Below are positions 48,968 through 56,636 of a stretch of DNA of 64,000 nucleotides, piece after piece (position 1 is the stretch's first letter; each line of letters begins with the position of its first letter). This stretch comes from Engelhardtia mirabilis. GTDB taxonomy: Bacteria; Planctomycetota; UBA1135; GCA-002686595. The notes below the pieces were generated by a model. It did no database searches. It was not told the DNA's origin and was given only the letters and a program-made list of their open reading frames with translations. The stretch covers positions 4,278,001 through 4,342,000 of the forward strand of contig NZ_CP036287.1 of NCBI RefSeq assembly GCF_007748095.1, given 5' to 3'. Position numbers and translations under genes: made by a program.

Positions 48968-49816
48968 TCACTTTCTCGGACCCCACTTGTAGCGAAACGC
49001 GACGAGTTCGTCTTCTCGCACGTCACGCCAACTTGCCCAGATTGCCTCCGTTCCAGCACTCGCAACAGGCGGGCCGACGGAGGCCTTCTTATGATCGACA
49101 CTTCCATCGGCTAGTACGCGAAAGGCGGGACGTTCTCCCGTGAGTTCTAGATCGTTCGTCGGCGACTCAATGATTATCGTTACCACGGGAATTGTCATTC
49201 CGTGATGGTTTGGGTAGCCCCACCAAGCCTCGCCTGGCCCGAGCGTCACGATGTCACGTATCGCCCGGCGCGTATCCCCTGCCGTGAATGGCAGATCAAA
49301 AACAACCTCGGACCCGAACACGAGGGACTTGACTTCCCCGGGCTCAATGCCAAACCGGGCTATCGTCTCTCGATTTGTCGGACCGACGCTCTTCACGGCC
49401 TCCTCAACGGTGCCGCGCCATGGCCGCACTTCCCGTGCGTCAGACTTCGTGTAGCGCTTCGTCATTGCGTCGGAGGTAGCCGAAAGGCCCTGGACTCCAC
49501 GTATGGTGTAAAGGGTTCGGACATCGAGATGTCGCTCCTCTTGACCATCGAAGATGCCATCAGATTGGCGCAGCGAGATGGTGACCGACAGGAGTTCGAA
49601 CGGCCTTTCTATCTCAACCCGACCTGACCCAAAGCCGAGCGTTTGGCCGATCCCCTCCCAACCCACAACCTTGACGCAAACGTAAGCCGCAGCCAACGCG
49701 ATCGCGCACACTGTCACGACTTTCGGATGCCGAGCAAAGAAACGCCAAAGGAGTGCAGGCCAGGACTCGGGGTCTTGGCCCGGGCCAGGTTTTGGTTTTT
49801 TAGCAGCCTTCGCCAT
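48968..49816 (-). CDS. Integron cassette 4: single-pass membrane protein of unknown function
   Basis: 282 residues. A Lys/Pro-rich start (MAKAAKKPKPGPGQ) leads to one membrane helix at about 30-50 (VVTVCAIALAAAYVCVKVVG), then a mixed alpha/beta soluble domain with FGSEVVFDLPFTAGDTRRAI and GEAWWGYPNHHGMTIPVV. N-in topology would place the domain outside. No Shine-Dalgarno is obvious before ATG 49816; the gene starts 17 bp after attC 3. I do not recognise the family, as is usual for integron cassettes. Lower GC than the flanking chromosome suggests foreign origin. Confidence 0.88.
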   Translation of the reverse strand: MAKAAKKPKPGPGQDPESWPALLWRFFARHPKVVTVCAIALAAAYVCVKVVGWEGIGQTLGFGSGRVEIERPFELLSVTISLRQSDGIFDGQEERHLDVRTLYTIRGVQGLSATSDAMTKRYTKSDAREVRPWRGTVEEAVKSVGPTNRETIARFGIEPGEVKSLVFGSEVVFDLPFTAGDTRRAIRDIVTLGPGEAWWGYPNHHGMTIPVVTIIIESPTNDLELTGERPAFRVLADGSVDHKKASVGPPVASAGTEAIWASWRDVREDELVAFRYKWGPRK

Positions 49817-49832
49817 CGGTATTGACTCGTTC

Positions 49833-49894
49833 GGCTAACGTTTTGGCGATCACCTGCGGCGCGAAGCGCCGTCAGGTGCATCGCCTTGTTAGGC
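49833..49894 (-). other. Integron attC site 3
   Basis: 62 bp, from GGCTAAC (49833-49839) to GTTAGGC (49888-49894), with an inner hairpin CACCTGCGGCGCGAAGCGCCG. Its inner sequence differs from the other sites but size and layout match. Confidence 0.9.
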
Positions 49895-49898
49895 GCCA

Positions 49899-50864
49899 TC
49901 ACTCACCTTGGTAGGCCTCGGGTAGTAACGATATCTCGAGCATGACGACGAATCGAACGTTCCATACGTGTACGTTGAAGTCTCCACGGGGCCCTTCAAG
50001 CCCGCCAACACGATGCTGATCGGCGATCGATGCTAGCTGTTCGAACTGTCGGTTCCACTCGCCGATGCGACACCCCACAAACTGATTCACCAATAGGTCC
50101 GTTAGCGATGTCGAGTGGCGTACTGCGGATGGGCGGCAGATCTCCGATGTCTTCCCACCGGCCACCAAGCCCTTGACTGTGAGCGCCTGGATGCACGGCA
50201 GCGTCATGTGAGGGAGGGGATGATCGTAGAACAGGTAGTATGAACTCGCGATCTGGAGCAGCTCGTCCAGCTGCTTCTGGTCGATCGGAAAATCGCCGAG
50301 GGGAGTGTCTTCGCCAAAGGCGAAACCCAAGCCGGGCCAGAAGAGCCAGGGGAATCGGGATCTCCGCAGGCGGGGCGGCCGAAACGGCCCCGGGAGAAAG
50401 TGGGCCATCCCCTCGAGTTCCTCAGCTGACACTCCGAAACGGCGTTCTACTTCGCGGTTCAGGCGCCGAACGGTCCGGACGGAGAGAGGGCCGAGTCTCT
50501 TGGCCTGTACGAGAATTCCCCTCTCGCTCACGAATTCGTGGTCCCATCGCACCCGGAAGATGAATGCGAAGTCAGCTCCCAGGGCATCACCCTTCGGATC
50601 CCGCATGTCGCAGATCGAGAAGTCGAACTTGGAGACCGCAGGTTGATTGGGTCGGGACGCGGACAGATCTCGCAGGGACCCGTTCACCGTGTCAAGACGA
50701 GATTGAAGCGTCTCGATCAAGATCGTCGTGAGTATGTCTTCGGAGCGGTCAATCTCGCCTCTCCGATCGAGTCTATCGGCGAGGAGTTTCTCGGTCCCCT
50801 CGATGGCCTCCGAAAAGAGAGGCAGGAAACTCGTTCCACCGAGCCAGTGCTTGTCTTGGGTCAT
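49899..50864 (-). CDS. Integron cassette 3: unknown protein, possible PD-(D/E)XK-like nuclease fold
   Basis: 321 residues from ATG 50864, with AGAGGA about 6 nt upstream. The N-terminal half has FDFSICDMRDPKGDALGADF followed by a strand pair and GILVQAKRL; an acidic residue then (E/Q)-x-K on adjacent strands is the layout of PD-(D/E)XK nucleases, here as D...QxK. The C-terminal half is Trp/Phe-rich with no motif I know. Nuclease or defence activity is inference. The gene ends 4 bp from attC 3, tightly packed as in cassettes. Confidence 0.88.
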   Translation of the reverse strand: MTQDKHWLGGTSFLPLFSEAIEGTEKLLADRLDRRGEIDRSEDILTTILIETLQSRLDTVNGSLRDLSASRPNQPAVSKFDFSICDMRDPKGDALGADFAFIFRVRWDHEFVSERGILVQAKRLGPLSVRTVRRLNREVERRFGVSAEELEGMAHFLPGPFRPPRLRRSRFPWLFWPGLGFAFGEDTPLGDFPIDQKQLDELLQIASSYYLFYDHPLPHMTLPCIQALTVKGLVAGGKTSEICRPSAVRHSTSLTDLLVNQFVGCRIGEWNRQFEQLASIADQHRVGGLEGPRGDFNVHVWNVRFVVMLEISLLPEAYQGE

Positions 50865-50880
50865 ACGGTTTCCTCTGTGC

Positions 50881-50942
50881 GCCTAACGCCTTGCCGATCA
50901 GCGGCCGGCCGAAGGCCGGTCCGCTGCATCGGCATGTTAGCC
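50881..50942 (-). other. Integron attC site 2
   Basis: 62 bp, GCCTAAC (50881-50887) to GTTAGCC (50936-50942). The inner part is a strong hairpin (GCGGCCGGCC-GAA-GGCCGG). Closely related to attC 4/5. The stop codon of cassette 2 lies inside it. Confidence 0.92.
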
Positions 50943-51458
50943 GGTGTCTCCCGGTTCTTGCCGCCGCTTCACGTCGGCGACAAGTCGATCGATCTCCACG
51001 TCATCCTCACCGAGGTAGAGATGCCTCGCCTTACCTGGGAGCGGCTCACCAGCCTCGGCCGGTCTCGCCACCTCCCAAACAGGCTCTTCTGCCGAGAGAA
51101 CCTCGACGACGTCGTCTTCAGTCGCGATCACGAAGTGGCGGATTCCTGGCACTACTTCATGCAGATACACCGTGCCCCAAGAGGCGAGAGGAGGCGACTC
51201 CTCGACTGTGAACGTGAACCCGAGGCGCTGACCGGAGCTGTCGATCCAGCTCCACAGATCGGTTCGGTACGCTTCGTCGATGTTGCGGTAGGCGGGGTAC
51301 TGCTTGAACCGAACGCGCCAGCGCGGCCTATCAGAACCGCGACCTGACTCGAGCAACAGCACGAGCTCCCGATCGACATCAGCGAGGGAGACCATCAGCA
51401 GTCGATCCTCATCGACGACCGGGGTCTCCCACCGACAGATGCTCCAACCATCGTACAT
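50937..51458 (-). CDS. Integron cassette 2: small soluble protein of unknown function
   Basis: 173 residues. No signal peptide or membrane segment. Beta-rich acidic protein (LLMVSLADVDRELVLLLESG, WRVRFKQYPAYRNIDEAYRT, HFVIATEDDVVEVLSAEEPV). ATG 51458 is only about 10 bp from attC 1, and the TAA stop falls within attC 2, a classic cassette layout with almost no non-coding DNA. No family recognised; an immunity or antitoxin-like role would suit the composition but is not shown. Confidence 0.85.
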   Translation of the reverse strand: MYDGWSICRWETPVVDEDRLLMVSLADVDRELVLLLESGRGSDRPRWRVRFKQYPAYRNIDEAYRTDLWSWIDSSGQRLGFTFTVEESPPLASWGTVYLHEVVPGIRHFVIATEDDVVEVLSAEEPVWEVARPAEAGEPLPGKARHLYLGEDDVEIDRLVADVKRRQEPGDTG

Positions 51459-51468
51459 GCTTACGTCC

Positions 51469-51530
51469 GGCTAACGGCTCAGTCATCAGCGGCGGCGCGC
51501 AGCGCCGTCCGCTGCATGCCGTTGTTAGCC
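51469..51530 (-). other. Integron attC site 1
   Basis: 62 bp, GGCTAAC (51469-51475) to GTTAGCC (51524-51530), inner hairpin GCGGCGGCGCGCAGCGCCG. It separates cassette 1 from cassette 2. Confidence 0.92.
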
Positions 51531-51543
51531 AGCCAAGGTCGCT

Positions 51544-52416
51544 TCATGGCTGGCCCTCAATGCGGTCGAGGAGGCGATCGGTCCAGTCGCAGTCCTCGAG
51601 CTGCTGACGAAGCGCACCGACATAGTGCGCGGCCTTCCGCCGTGCATCCGTGTTACCGGCATCGACGGCCGCCTGCACGGCGGCAATCACTCGGTGCAGC
51701 AACGCACGCACGTTGGCATTCGCTGCGCGCTCTCGAGCTGCGTCGAATCTGTGCCCCATGTAGTCTCCAATAATGAAGGAATGGGATAGCGACTTGAAGG
51801 GAAACAAGGCCGTCAACTCGCCATCACAGTGGACCATCCGAGAGAACATCTCCCGAACACATTGGTCCCCGCAGGCGTCCACATAAGATGAGACTCTACT
51901 GTCGACCTCTACGAACGGAGTGCCGCTCCTGTCAGCCACCGTCCGGAAGATGGACACCTTCTTCTCTCGGGTGACTGCCTCGTGAAAACCGGACCCGATG
52001 AAGTGGGAGTCTGTGTGATAGATCGAGCCTCTCGTGACGTATCCGCGGCACATGAGCCCCTCATTCAAGAGACGGAGCACTACGCCGTGGCAATGGGCTA
52101 ACAGGTTAGCAATGCCGGCGGGAGATACCTCACATGACACCACGACGCAGTCGGATTCTTGGGTGATGCGGAAGTCGAGGTTTGTCGCAAGCCGTGGCGC
52201 TTCGGGGCAGACGGTTGGACCATGTTCGTCAAACTGCTTGCGCTGATCGGAGGAGCCCAGGAGCGCGCACAGCCGGATCAGCTCTGGAAGCGGGCGGCCG
52301 CTTCCGGCCTCGGATTCGGCGACAAGAGCCTTGAATCCAAGAATATCGACGAAGGCAATAAACTTGTCGTCGAATTGTTGGCCTCGGGTCGATCGCTGTG
52401 CCATCACACTGTTCAC
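51544..52416 (-). CDS. Integron cassette 1: nucleotidyl-cyclase-like domain protein
   Basis: 290 residues from GTG 52416; an ATG at 52404 (286 residues) is equally possible. FIAFVDILGFKALV near the N-terminus resembles the first strand of class III nucleotidyl cyclases (F-x-D-x-x-GF), and ESDCVVVS plus RGYVTRGSIYHTDSHFIGSG fit the second metal strand and the following hairpin. The remainder is helical. Such DILGF proteins are common but uncharacterised; a nucleotide second messenger or degenerate-cyclase role is inference. First cassette after attI, so it would be the best expressed if a promoter lies near intI. Confidence 0.87.
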   Translation of the reverse strand: MNSVMAQRSTRGQQFDDKFIAFVDILGFKALVAESEAGSGRPLPELIRLCALLGSSDQRKQFDEHGPTVCPEAPRLATNLDFRITQESDCVVVSCEVSPAGIANLLAHCHGVVLRLLNEGLMCRGYVTRGSIYHTDSHFIGSGFHEAVTREKKVSIFRTVADRSGTPFVEVDSRVSSYVDACGDQCVREMFSRMVHCDGELTALFPFKSLSHSFIIGDYMGHRFDAARERAANANVRALLHRVIAAVQAAVDAGNTDARRKAAHYVGALRQQLEDCDWTDRLLDRIEGQP

Positions 52417-52441
52417 GCGACGTGGCGGGGAGGTGCTGCCT

Positions 52442-52520
52442 GGCTAACGCGAATTCGACAGACCTGCGTAGCAAAGCCAGGTGCCGTTGGACAGGTCCGT
52501 GTAGCGCGCCGCGGACCTGC
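52442..52520 (-). other. Probable attI site of the integron
   Basis: The cassette junction is GGCTAAC at 52442-52448 (GTTAGCC on the minus strand), the same core as the attC ends. Beside it lie two similar motifs, GACAGACCTGCGTAGCA and GACAGGTCCGTGTAGCG, that could be accessory integrase-binding repeats. Extent is approximate; the position between intI and the first cassette supports the call. Confidence 0.65.
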
Positions 52521-52645
52521 CGAATGGCGCGTCCTCGAGCCTCACGACCGATTCTCGAGCGTGCTCCGGGGTGGTCGCTCTCTCCATGGACTGGTCGGTA
52601 TAGCACTGCGCCCCATTGCGGGCAAGCCGCCGGCCGGGCCGCCGC

Positions 52646-53659
52646 TCAGGGTCCGTCGAGCCGGTCCAGGGGGCTGCGCACGCCGAGCGGGCCGCGGTTC
52701 AGGACGTGCGTGTAGATCATCGTCGTCGACACGTCCTTGTGGCCCAGGAGCTCTTGGATCGTGCGGATGTCCTGGCCGTCCTCGAGTAAGTGCGTTGCGA
52801 AGGAGTGCCGTAGGGTGTGACAGGTCGCTCTCTTGCGGATGCCGGCGCGGAGGACGGCCTCCCGCACCGCACGCTGGATGACGGTCTCGTGCAGGTGGTG
52901 GCGGCGGATCTCGCCGGTCTCGCGATGGCGGTAGGTCCGGGTCGCCGGGAAGACCCACTGCCAGGGCACGGAGCGCGCGGCAGCGGCGTACTTCTTCGCC
53001 AACGCCTGAGGGAGTTCGACCCAGCCCGCGCCGCGCTCGAGATCCCGAGCGTGCTGGGCCACGGCAGCCTCGATCGCGACGGCGAGGTCCGGACGGGTGG
53101 ACTCGGGGCACAGCGCGCGCCGGTCGCGGTCGCCCTTGCCCGAGCGAATCGTCAGCATGCGCGCATCCAGATCGACGTCCTTGATGCGGAGCTGGAGCGC
53201 CTCGAGGAGCCGCAGGCCGGCGCCGTAGAGCAGGGTGGCGACGAGGCGTGGCGGTCCGTCCATGTGGCCGAGCAGGGCGCGGACCTCGGCCCGGGTGAGG
53301 ACGACCGGCACGCGCTGCGGTCGCTTGGCGCGCACGATCTCGTCGAGCCAGGGGAGCTCTTGCTCGAGCACGGCGCCGTAGAGGAACAGGATCGCGGCGA
53401 GGGCCTGGTTCTGGGTCGAAGCGCTGACGCGCCCACGCGTCGCGAGATCGGAGAGGAAGCCTGTGACCTCCGTGCGGCCGAGCTCGAGCGGGTGACGCCA
53501 GTCGTGGGCCGCCAAGTAGCGACGGACCCAGCCCCGATAGGCCTTCTCCGTTCGCGGGCTCTGGTGCCGCAGCCGCGAGGCTTGATGGAACGCGCGGCCG
53601 AGCGCAGCCCCCCAGACCGACGCTGGCTGCCCGGGCGTCTTCCAATCCTGGGTTTCCAT
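52646..53659 (-). CDS. intI: Integron integrase IntI (tyrosine recombinase)
   Basis: 337 residues from ATG 53659; longer starts upstream add a non-conserved leader. Catalytic residues: Arg in LYGAGLRLLEALQLRIKD, HTLRHSFATHLLEDG (H-x-x-R), LGHKDVSTTMIYTHVL (His and nucleophile Tyr). It contains the extra integron-specific segment between boxes I and II (LPQALAKKYAAAARSVPWQW followed by RRHHLHETVIQRAV), absent from other tyrosine recombinases, and the IntI-type end GVRSPLDRL. Its orientation is the same as the cassettes, with the 3' end facing attI, unlike class 1 integrons but as reported for some Treponema and planctomycete integrons. All motifs intact. Confidence 0.97.
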   Translation of the reverse strand: METQDWKTPGQPASVWGAALGRAFHQASRLRHQSPRTEKAYRGWVRRYLAAHDWRHPLELGRTEVTGFLSDLATRGRVSASTQNQALAAILFLYGAVLEQELPWLDEIVRAKRPQRVPVVLTRAEVRALLGHMDGPPRLVATLLYGAGLRLLEALQLRIKDVDLDARMLTIRSGKGDRDRRALCPESTRPDLAVAIEAAVAQHARDLERGAGWVELPQALAKKYAAAARSVPWQWVFPATRTYRHRETGEIRRHHLHETVIQRAVREAVLRAGIRKRATCHTLRHSFATHLLEDGQDIRTIQELLGHKDVSTTMIYTHVLNRGPLGVRSPLDRLDGP

Positions 53660-53782
53660 CTGCGACTCGCACCTGGGGACGTTCCGCACCGGCCCGGCCC
53701 TGGGCGTGCAGCTCCCACGAGGAGAGACGCTTCTCACCCGCGGAGGTTACGCCCCGGATCCGGCTTCTTTCGCCCGCAGCGG

Positions 53783-54110
53783 ATGGACTACCGGGCCATC
53801 GCCAGCGCACTGAACGACGAGGGAGTCCCCTCCCCGCGGAACGCCGAGTGGGCGCACATCGACCCGGGCGCGTGGGCGGCCTCGGCCATCCGGTCCATCC
53901 TCACCAACCCGATGGACGTCGGCGACCTGGTCTGGAACCGGCGGACCGACGAGCGCTTCGTCGAGGTGTCGCATGGGCGGGCGACCCAGCGGAGATCCGT
54001 CGTCGCGCCCGAGGATGTTGCGACCCGCGTGGCCGGTGGCTTGGCAGGCCGCAGAGACCGGTGGCTCGGGACAGACCTCGTTGAGTGCGCCGGTCGCGGT
54101 GGGGTCGGCG
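53783..54110 (+). pseudogene. Serine recombinase fragment (recombinase domain plus zinc ribbon)
   Basis: MDYRAIASALNDEGVPSPRN, SAIRSILTNPMDVGDLVWNR and DLVECAGRGG match the 'recombinase' domain and start of the zinc-ribbon of large serine recombinases. The catalytic domain is missing upstream, where the integron begins, and one ribbon Cys is Arg. The remnant at 40320-40935 has the complementary N-terminal part ending at VRRIFTM, immediately where this one would continue. Confidence 0.78.
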
Positions 54111-54386
54111 AAGGGTCTCGGAGAGGCAGTCGGCTGAGCCGCGGGGAGGGGAGGTCGGGCGGGGGCGGTGATACGGGGCAGGCGTCGTCGTGCGGGGGGC
54201 CGCTGGGCTCGGCTGGAGAGAGCTGAGATTTATTGTTTTTCGATATTGCCGCTTGTCGATACGCACCCACCCCCTTATCGTTCCTCGATATCATCGACGC
54301 CCGTGCCCCCTCCAAACCTCGCCGCCGCCGGGCCGCGTCGCGGATCGGCAGCGTCACCGCCCAAACCCAACCCGGAGAGGACTTCG

Positions 54387-54911
54387 ATGTCACGAAAGAC
54401 CAACGACCCGCTGCTGACCACGGCCGCCCTCCTGCTGGGCCTCTTCATCGGACTCCTCTTCTTCGCGATGATCATGGTCGCGATCGGCCTGGGGGCCGTC
54501 CTGACGGTTCAGCGCAGCGAGATCGTGTCGGACATCGCAGCCGAAGGGCTGGCTGCGGGAACCTACTGGGGAATCGTTGCCGGCCTGGTCGCGGTTGTCG
54601 CGATGCTGTTCCTGGGGCTGCGCTTCACGCTCGAGCTGAGGAGCATCGTCGCCTCGGTCAAGGACGGCGACCCGTTTGTCGCCGGGAACGCAGCGCACCT
54701 TGCCCGCATGGGTTGGCTGGCGCTGGCGATCCAGTTGATCGCCATCCCGGTCGGGATCGCCGCTGCGGCTGCGGGCGAGCTGACCGATGGCGTCCCCGCC
54801 GACGTCGGCACTTCCGGCGGCGGCGTCGTGCTGGTGCTGACCCTGTTCATCCTCGCCCGTGTCTTCCGTAGGGGGACCGAGATGCGTGAGGAGCTGGAAG
54901 GGACCGTCTGA
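54387..54911 (+). CDS. DUF2975 family membrane protein
   Basis: 174 residues from ATG 54387, with GGAGAGG 6 nt upstream. Four membrane helices (for example LLTTAALLLGLFIGLLFFAM, YWGIVAGLVAVVAMLFLGL, LALAIQLIAIPVGIAAAAAG), in the DUF2975 layout including DGDPFVAGNAAHLARMGWLA. Its stop overlaps by one base the start of a small Xre-type regulator. DUF2975 proteins are almost always paired with such a regulator; function unknown. Confidence 0.9.
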   Translation: MSRKTNDPLLTTAALLLGLFIGLLFFAMIMVAIGLGAVLTVQRSEIVSDIAAEGLAAGTYWGIVAGLVAVVAMLFLGLRFTLELRSIVASVKDGDPFVAGNAAHLARMGWLALAIQLIAIPVGIAAAAAGELTDGVPADVGTSGGGVVLVLTLFILARVFRRGTEMREELEGTV

Positions 54912-55120
54912 TGCCGATCCTCGTGAAACTCGACGACCGGCTCCAGGAACGCGGCATGACGCTGACCGAGCTGGCCGAACGCGTCGGCATCACCCTCGCC
55001 AACCTGTCGATCCTCAAGACCGGCAAGGCCAAGGCGATCCGCTTCTCGACGCTCGAAGCCATCTGCCGCGAGCTGGAGTGCCAGCCGGGCGACCTGCTGG
55101 GCTACGACCGCGCTGACTGA
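54911..55120 (+). CDS. Small Xre/YozG-type HTH regulator
   Basis: 69 residues: MPILVKLDDRLQERGMTLTE, then ELAERVGITLANLSILKTGK and STLEAICRELECQPGDLL, a complete helix-turn-helix of the Cro/C1 YozG group. Overlaps the DUF2975 stop by one base (TGATG). It probably regulates this pair. Confidence 0.93.
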   Translation: MPILVKLDDRLQERGMTLTELAERVGITLANLSILKTGKAKAIRFSTLEAICRELECQPGDLLGYDRAD

Positions 55121-55186
55121 GCGATCTTCCCAGCCGTTCCCGGGTCACTCCTTGCCGGCGTCCCGCCCCATCTTCTGCCCCAACGA

Positions 55187-55243
55187 GAAAAGAGGATCCG
55201 GCCGGGGAGGGCCAGACCCTCTCTTGGAAGTGGTAGCGGGGGC
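55187..55243. repeat. 57-bp direct repeat, left copy (tRNA terminator plus 3' end)
   Basis: Differs from 56637-56693 at three positions. On the minus strand it reads the last bases of a tRNA (GCCCCCGCTACCAC) followed by a hairpin with loop CTCCCC and a TTTT run, that is, a rho-independent terminator. No tRNA body is attached here. After it the sequence CTCCTGAGCTCGAC resembles that following the palindrome at 33340. Confidence 0.85.
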
Positions 55244-55600
55244 CTCCTGAGCTCGACTGGATGTGGCCGGTGGCGATCGGCAACTGCGGCGCGCGCTGTA
55301 TCGAGGAGGCCCTGGACAACCCCGGCGCGAAGTTCTGCGCCTCGCGCACGCGCGACGGTCGGTACCTGCTCGACTCCTGGAACCTGGACCTGGACTGGGT
55401 CAGCGCCGGGGTCCTCCAGGACGCCGGGCCCCCGGGCAGCCCCCGCTGAGGACTCGTCGAGGGGGTGGAGGCCGGCCTGGGGCCCCTCCGGGGCCCAAGG
55501 GGCGGCCCGGAGGGGCCCGGAAGGCCTCCAGGAGCGGATTTTTGGTTGGCCATGCAATATAGTCTGCGCTACAGAGTAGTTGGACTTGCAAGGAGGTCCC
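55244..55600. other. Intergenic region between repeat and membrane-protein gene
   Basis: About 360 bp. A 62-codon open frame at 55261-55449 begins soon after the repeat but has no ribosome site or family match; a GC-rich, Gly/Pro-coding stretch follows. Just before 55601 there is an AT-richer segment (TGCAATATAGTCTGCGCTAC) that may be the promoter of the next gene. Confidence 0.5.
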
Positions 55601-56197
55601 ATGAGCACCACCACCACCCTCGCGTCGACCGAGTCCCGTCTCTTCCGTGCCTACTGGCAGGACGGCGTGCTGGACCTGCTCGCGGGGGCCGCACTCTCGG
55701 CCATCGGGCTAGGCTGGATCGCCGGCTACCCGCTGGCCGGCGTGGTCGTGCCGCCCGTGGCGATCGCGACGTGGCCCATCCTCCGGCAGCGCATCACTCG
55801 CCCGCGGCTGGGGCAGGTGCGGTTCAACGCCCGGCGCCGCTTCGACATGAGCCTCGGCATGATCGCGGTGCTCTCGCTCGGCGTCCTGCTGTGCGGCCTG
55901 TTCGTGTCCCGGAGCAAGGAGGGCGCGAGCTACGAAGCGCTGCGCTCGCTCGCGCCGGGGATCCCGGCGCTGCTCGTGGCCGCGCTCGGGCTCTCGGCGG
56001 CCGCCGCGCTGCGCCTGGCGCGTCTCGCTGCGTACTCCGCGGTCTTCGTCGCGGCGGCGCTCGTCGTCGCGACGCTCGACGCGGAGCCGGGCTGGGCCCT
56101 GCTCGCGGGCGGGCTGGTCATGCTCGCGAGCGGGGCGCGGCTGCTCGCCGCCTTCGTGCGCGGACACCCGCGCCTTGCGGCGGCGATGGATCCGTGA
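55601..56197 (+). CDS. Small integral membrane protein, unknown function
   Basis: 198 residues from ATG 55601, with a strong AGGAGG 5 nt upstream. Four to five membrane helices (VLDLLAGAALSAIGLGWIAG, LSLGVLLCGLFVS, IPALLVAALGLSAAAALRLA, WALLAGGLVMLASGARLLAA). Its stop overlaps the GTG of a winged-helix regulator (GTGA 56194-56197), a frequent bacterial pair in which the regulator controls the membrane protein. Flanked by the 57-bp direct repeats. Confidence 0.85.
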   Translation: MSTTTTLASTESRLFRAYWQDGVLDLLAGAALSAIGLGWIAGYPLAGVVVPPVAIATWPILRQRITRPRLGQVRFNARRRFDMSLGMIAVLSLGVLLCGLFVSRSKEGASYEALRSLAPGIPALLVAALGLSAAAALRLARLAAYSAVFVAAALVVATLDAEPGWALLAGGLVMLASGARLLAAFVRGHPRLAAAMDP

Positions 56198-56523
56198 GCG
56201 CGCGGGCCGAGGCGCTCGACGCGGCCGCGATCGCGTCGCTCGACCGCACGCTGCACGAGCCCGCGCGTCTGGGCGTGGTGGCGTGCCTGTACGTCGTCGA
56301 CGAGGCCGACTTCGTCTTCCTGCAGAGCCAGACGGGCATCACCGGCGGCAACCTGTCCTCGCACCTCAAGCGCCTGGCGGCCGAGGGCTACGTGCAGGTG
56401 CGCAAGGAGTTCGAGGGCTCCAAGCCGCGCACCGTGCTCGCCCTGACCGAGGCCGGGCGCAGCCGCTTCGAGAGCTACCTGGCCGCGCTTGACGGCATGC
56501 TGGCGGCGCTGCGTCCGAAGTGA
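56194..56523 (+). CDS. Winged-helix transcriptional regulator (ArsR/MarR-like, HTH_34)
   Basis: 109 residues from GTG 56194. LHEPARLGVVACLYVVDEAD, TGITGGNLSSHLKRLAAEGY and VQVRKEFEGSKPRTVLALTE match the PF13601-type winged helix. No metal-binding cysteines. Coupled to the membrane-protein gene by GTGA. Confidence 0.92.
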   Translation: MSARAEALDAAAIASLDRTLHEPARLGVVACLYVVDEADFVFLQSQTGITGGNLSSHLKRLAAEGYVQVRKEFEGSKPRTVLALTEAGRSRFESYLAALDGMLAALRPK

Positions 56524-56636
56524 CGCGTGGCGCGCCGCATGTGACCTGCCCCCGAAACCGGTACCAGAGTCCATTTGAGTCACCGCGGTGCCGCCAGGAC
56601 GTCAGGATGCGCCGGCGAGCTCGCCCACGGACCAAA

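Noticed and set aside
45360..51530. attC palindromes as CRISPR repeats
   Set aside because: Spacing is gene-sized, the sites are imperfect palindromes with GTT/AAC boxes, and an integron integrase is adjacent; no cas genes are present.
55261..55449. 62-residue open frame after the left 57-bp repeat
   Set aside because: No ribosome site, family match or conserved context; kept only as a note.
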